This document shows positions 6,483-8,447 of a stretch of 8,447 nt of DNA, piece after piece. This DNA comes from Sphingomonadales bacterium. GTDB taxonomy: Bacteria > Pseudomonadota > Alphaproteobacteria > Sphingomonadales > Sphingomonadaceae. Made by a program: the position numbers and the translations under genes. Below the pieces are notes generated by a model. That model worked only from the letters and a program-made list of their open reading frames with translations. It did no database searches and was not told the origin of the DNA. Position 1 is the first letter of the stretch; each line of letters begins with the position of its first letter. The stretch is from NCBI GenBank assembly GCA_017302775.1, contig JAFLDC010000093.1, positions 1-8,447 on the forward strand, given 5' to 3'.

Positions 6483-7793
6483 TTACAATCCTTGATAGAT
6501 GGGGAACTGGTTGCACAGATCGGCAACGCGATCACGCACGCGTTGTTCCACCTGCCCATCGCCTTCATCGCCGTTGCGTGCCAGTCCATCGACAACTTCG
6601 GCAATCAGTTGACCGATCTGTCGGAATTCCGCCGCACCGAACCCGCGGGTAGTACCGGCCGGGGTGCCAAGGCGAATGCCACTGGTGACGAACGGCGAAC
6701 GCGCATCATAGGGGATGCCGTTCTTGTTGCAGGTCAGCCAGGCCCGATCGAGCCCCTTTTCGGCGGCTTTGCCGGTCACATCCTTGGCGGTCAGGTCAAC
6801 CAGCATCAGGTGGTTGTCAGTTCCGCCCGAAACGATCCGTAAACCCTGCTCGCCGAGCGAGGCTGCCAGTGCCTTGGCATTGGTCACGATCTGCGACGCA
6901 TAAGCCTTGAATTCTGGCTTTAACGCATCACCAAACGCGACTGCTTTGGCCGCGATCACGTGAACCAGCGGCCCACCCTGCAAGCCGGGGAACACGGCCG
7001 AGTTCAGTTTCTTGGCCAGCGCCTCGTCATTGGTGAGAATCACGCCAGAGCGCGGTCCGCGCAGACTTTTATGTGTGGTTGTGGTCACAACATGGGCATA
7101 GGGAAACGGAGAGGGGTGAGCGCCGCCTGCAACCAGACCAGAGAAGTGCGAAATGTCGGCCAGGAGGTAGGCGCCCACTTCATCGGCAATTTCGCGGAAT
7201 CGCTTGAAGTCCCAATGCCGGGAATAAGCAGTACCCCCGCAGATGATCAGCTTGGGCTTGTGCGCGCGTGCGACGCGGGCAACATCGTCCATGTCGATCA
7301 GCTCGTCATCCTTACGCACGCCATAGGCGACCGGGTTAAACCACTTGCCGCTCATGTTGACTGGTGAACCGTGCGTCAGGTGTCCGCCCGAATTGAGATC
7401 GAGCCCCATGAAGGTGTCGCCCGGATTAAGCAGGGCCAGGAATACTGCCTGGTTCATCTGGCTGCCGGAATTGGGCTGGACGTTGGCGAATTCGCATCCG
7501 AACAGCGCCTTGGCCCGCTCGATCGCCAGGTTCTCGACGACATCGGCGTATTCGCAGCCACCGTAATAGCGCTTGCCAGGATAGCCTTCTGCATACTTGT
7601 TGGTGAAGACAGAGCCGGTTGCTTCCAGCACCGCAAGGCTGGTTATGTTTTCGCTGGCGATCAGTTCGATATTGTGGCGCTGACGTTGCAATTCGCCCTG
7701 AATCGCGGCGTGCACCTCGGGATCGGCTTCGGCGAGGTGTGCGGTGAAAAAGCCCGCCGAACGGACCGCAGCGTTGTCAAGAGTAGTGGTCAC
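6483..7793 (-). CDS. glyA: Serine hydroxymethyltransferase
   Basis: PLP enzyme that converts serine and tetrahydrofolate to glycine and 5,10-methylene-tetrahydrofolate, the main entry of one-carbon units. From the GTG start at 7793 it has 436 residues. Visible features: [10 protein letters not shown] (41-50), [15 protein letters not shown] (65-79), [10 protein letters not shown] (135-144), [12 protein letters not shown] (213-224) contributing cofactor contacts, and the Schiff-base lysine K242 in [12 protein letters not shown]. The GTG start is chosen over the ATG at 7874 because GAGGAG lies 9 bases upstream and the longer version would run 67 bases inside rpiB. It begins 13 bp after the rpiB stop and is followed after 4 bp by a small membrane protein gene. 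No glycine riboswitch was seen. Confidence 0.97.
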   Translation of the reverse strand: MTTTLDNAAVRSAGFFTAHLAEADPEVHAAIQGELQRQRHNIELIASENITSLAVLEATGSVFTNKYAEGYPGKRYYGGCEYADVVENLAIERAKALFGCEFANVQPNSGSQMNQAVFLALLNPGDTFMGLDLNSGGHLTHGSPVNMSGKWFNPVAYGVRKDDELIDMDDVARVARAHKPKLIICGGTAYSRHWDFKRFREIADEVGAYLLADISHFSGLVAGGAHPSPFPYAHVVTTTTHKSLRGPRSGVILTNDEALAKKLNSAVFPGLQGGPLVHVIAAKAVAFGDALKPEFKAYASQIVTNAKALAASLGEQGLRIVSGGTDNHLMLVDLTAKDVTGKAAEKGLDRAWLTCNKNGIPYDARSPFVTSGIRLGTPAGTTRGFGAAEFRQIGQLIAEVVDGLARNGDEGDGQVEQRVRDRVADLCNQFPIYQGL

Positions 7794-7806
7794 GGTATTC
7801 GGCTCC

Positions 7807-8244
7807 TCAACAGGAAGGATGTGATAGCTTTTCGACCCGGCCGACATGCCGGCCTCCGCCGAATGGAGTGGCAAGGAAGGCGTCGAGACAGGCCTTGGCC
7901 ATGTCGATCCCGGTCAGCCGCGCGCCCATCGCGATGCAGTTGGCGTCATTGTGCTCGCGGGCAAGAGCGGCGGACAGCGGCTCCGATACCAGCGCGCAGC
8001 GGCAGGCGGGATTGCGGTTGACTGCAATCGAGATGCCAATCCCGCTGCCGCACAGCGCAACGCCGAATTGCGCCGTTCCGTCAGCAACAACCGCAGCCAG
8101 CTTGTATCCATAGTCAGGATAGTCGACCCGGTCTTCGCTTTCCGGCCCCAGATCAGCGACTTCATGGCCCAGTTCAATCAGATATTCGCGCAGATCCGCC
8201 TTGAGGCCTACTGCAGCGTGATCAGATGCGATCGCAATACGCAT
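7807..8244 (-). CDS. rpiB: Ribose-5-phosphate isomerase B
   Basis: Interconverts ribose 5-phosphate and ribulose 5-phosphate in the non-oxidative pentose phosphate pathway. The 145 residues are typical of the LacAB/RpiB family. Compared with E. coli RpiB (offset of one) the active-site set is complete: D8 and H9 (SDHAA), C65 with S67 (CGSGIG), H98 ([14 protein letters not shown]), R132 and H133 ([12 protein letters not shown]) and R136. The ATG at 8244 is fixed by the conserved MRIAIASDH start; no good Shine-Dalgarno precedes it. It follows rpoD by 153 bp and is likely the first gene of the rpiB-glyA-small membrane protein-nrdR-trmJ run, with ribose supply, one-carbon metabolism and reductase control all bearing on nucleotide synthesis. 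Confidence 0.96.
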   Translation of the reverse strand: MRIAIASDHAAVGLKADLREYLIELGHEVADLGPESEDRVDYPDYGYKLAAVVADGTAQFGVALCGSGIGISIAVNRNPACRCALVSEPLSAALAREHNDANCIAMGARLTGIDMAKACLDAFLATPFGGGRHVGRVEKLSHPSC

Positions 8245-8357
8245 GGCACACCATAGGGTTTGTAGAGGTGCCCAGACGAGCGGCAGCTACGTTTCACGCT
8301 CCCCGGCGGTGATCCGCCTTCCTCGTCAGTCACGTGAACAAGCACCGTATAGGCATT

Positions 8358-8390
8358 GGCGGCAGGGATCGCAAGCGATGCCCCGCCGTC
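8358..8390 (-). terminator. Hairpin after rpoD without a U-run
   Basis: Arms at 8358-8371 and 8376-8390 form about 13 pairs (including one G-U) around a CAAG loop, with one A-C mismatch and one bulged G. It begins 7 bp downstream of the rpoD stop. There is no T-run after it on the minus strand, so if it ends transcription it is atypical; it may only protect the rpoD mRNA 3' end. Confidence 0.35.
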
Positions 8391-8397
8391 AATTGCT

Positions 8398-8447
8398 TCA
8401 CTGATCCAGAAAACTGCGCATCTTGCGCGAGCGGCTCGGGTGCTTGA
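8398..8447 (-). CDS. rpoD: RNA polymerase sigma-70 factor RpoD, last 15 codons only
   Basis: The minus strand from the right edge reads KHPSRSRKMRSFLDQ and a TGA stop at 8400-8398. HPSRS followed by basic residues and R-S-F-L is the conserved C-terminal end of primary sigma factors (region 4.2, just after the helix that contacts the -35 element). The rest of the gene lies outside the window. The match is short but highly characteristic. Confidence 0.82.
   Translation of the reverse strand, partial: KHPSRSRKMRSFLDQ

Noticed and set aside
6479..6604. Upstream extension of the small membrane protein to an ATG at 6604
   Set aside because: It would lie wholly inside glyA and adds non-membrane-protein-like residues; the ATG at 6478 has a suitable ribosome binding site and spacing.
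7371..8021. Plus-strand frame of 216 codons opposite glyA and rpiB
   Set aside because: It spans the boundary of two well-supported genes on the other strand.
1..8447. CRISPR arrays, insertion sequences, tRNA or rRNA genes, toxin-antitoxin or phage defence genes
   Set aside because: None were seen on either strand; every stretch is accounted for by the listed genes and short gaps.

Overview
The window looks like an alphaproteobacterial chromosome, most likely Sphingomonadales. GC content is moderately high and genes are tightly packed. The Tgt catalytic residues align with Zymomonas mobilis Tgt at a constant offset of 9 residues, and the gene set and order (rpoD end, rpiB, glyA, nrdR, trmJ, rpsD) fit the group. 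The family assignment is inference from reading; no search was run.

Left third, 1-3534: a divergent regulatory module. A TetR-type repressor gene (minus strand, its 3' end cut by the window edge) faces a plus-strand gene series: carotenoid/stilbene-cleaving oxygenase, a small globin-like protein, and tgt (queuosine tRNA modification). The short space between repressor and oxygenase holds a perfect 7-bp-arm palindrome (432-450) lying on the -10 of a good sigma-70 promoter, which is what a TetR operator should look like. The globin gene follows the oxygenase after 74 bp containing a strong hairpin next to its ribosome binding site, and tgt follows the globin after 10 bp. A ligand-responsive promoter may therefore feed into a tRNA modification gene.

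Middle, 3531-4938: tgt converges on a nitroreductase, the two stop codons sharing a CTAG palindrome. The nitroreductase lies downstream of rpsD (30S protein S4) on the minus strand, behind a clear intrinsic terminator.

Right part, 5095-8447: a compact minus-strand housekeeping run. The last codons of rpoD enter from the right edge, then come rpiB (pentose phosphate isomerase), glyA (serine hydroxymethyltransferase), a 66-residue membrane protein of unknown function, nrdR (ribonucleotide reductase repressor) and trmJ (tRNA position-32 methyltransferase). From rpiB on, gaps are 13, 4 and 3 bp and then a 20-nt overlap, so these five genes probably form one operon. There are no tRNA or rRNA genes, insertion sequences, CRISPR arrays or phage genes, and no gene-free stretch over 300 bases. 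The 156-bp gap before rpsD shows no clear promoter or known RNA motif.

No dramatic new system is evident. The items most worth a second look are the TetR-operator-oxygenase-globin module, the Tgt zinc site with one canonical cysteine replaced by glycine, and the small membrane protein between glyA and nrdR.
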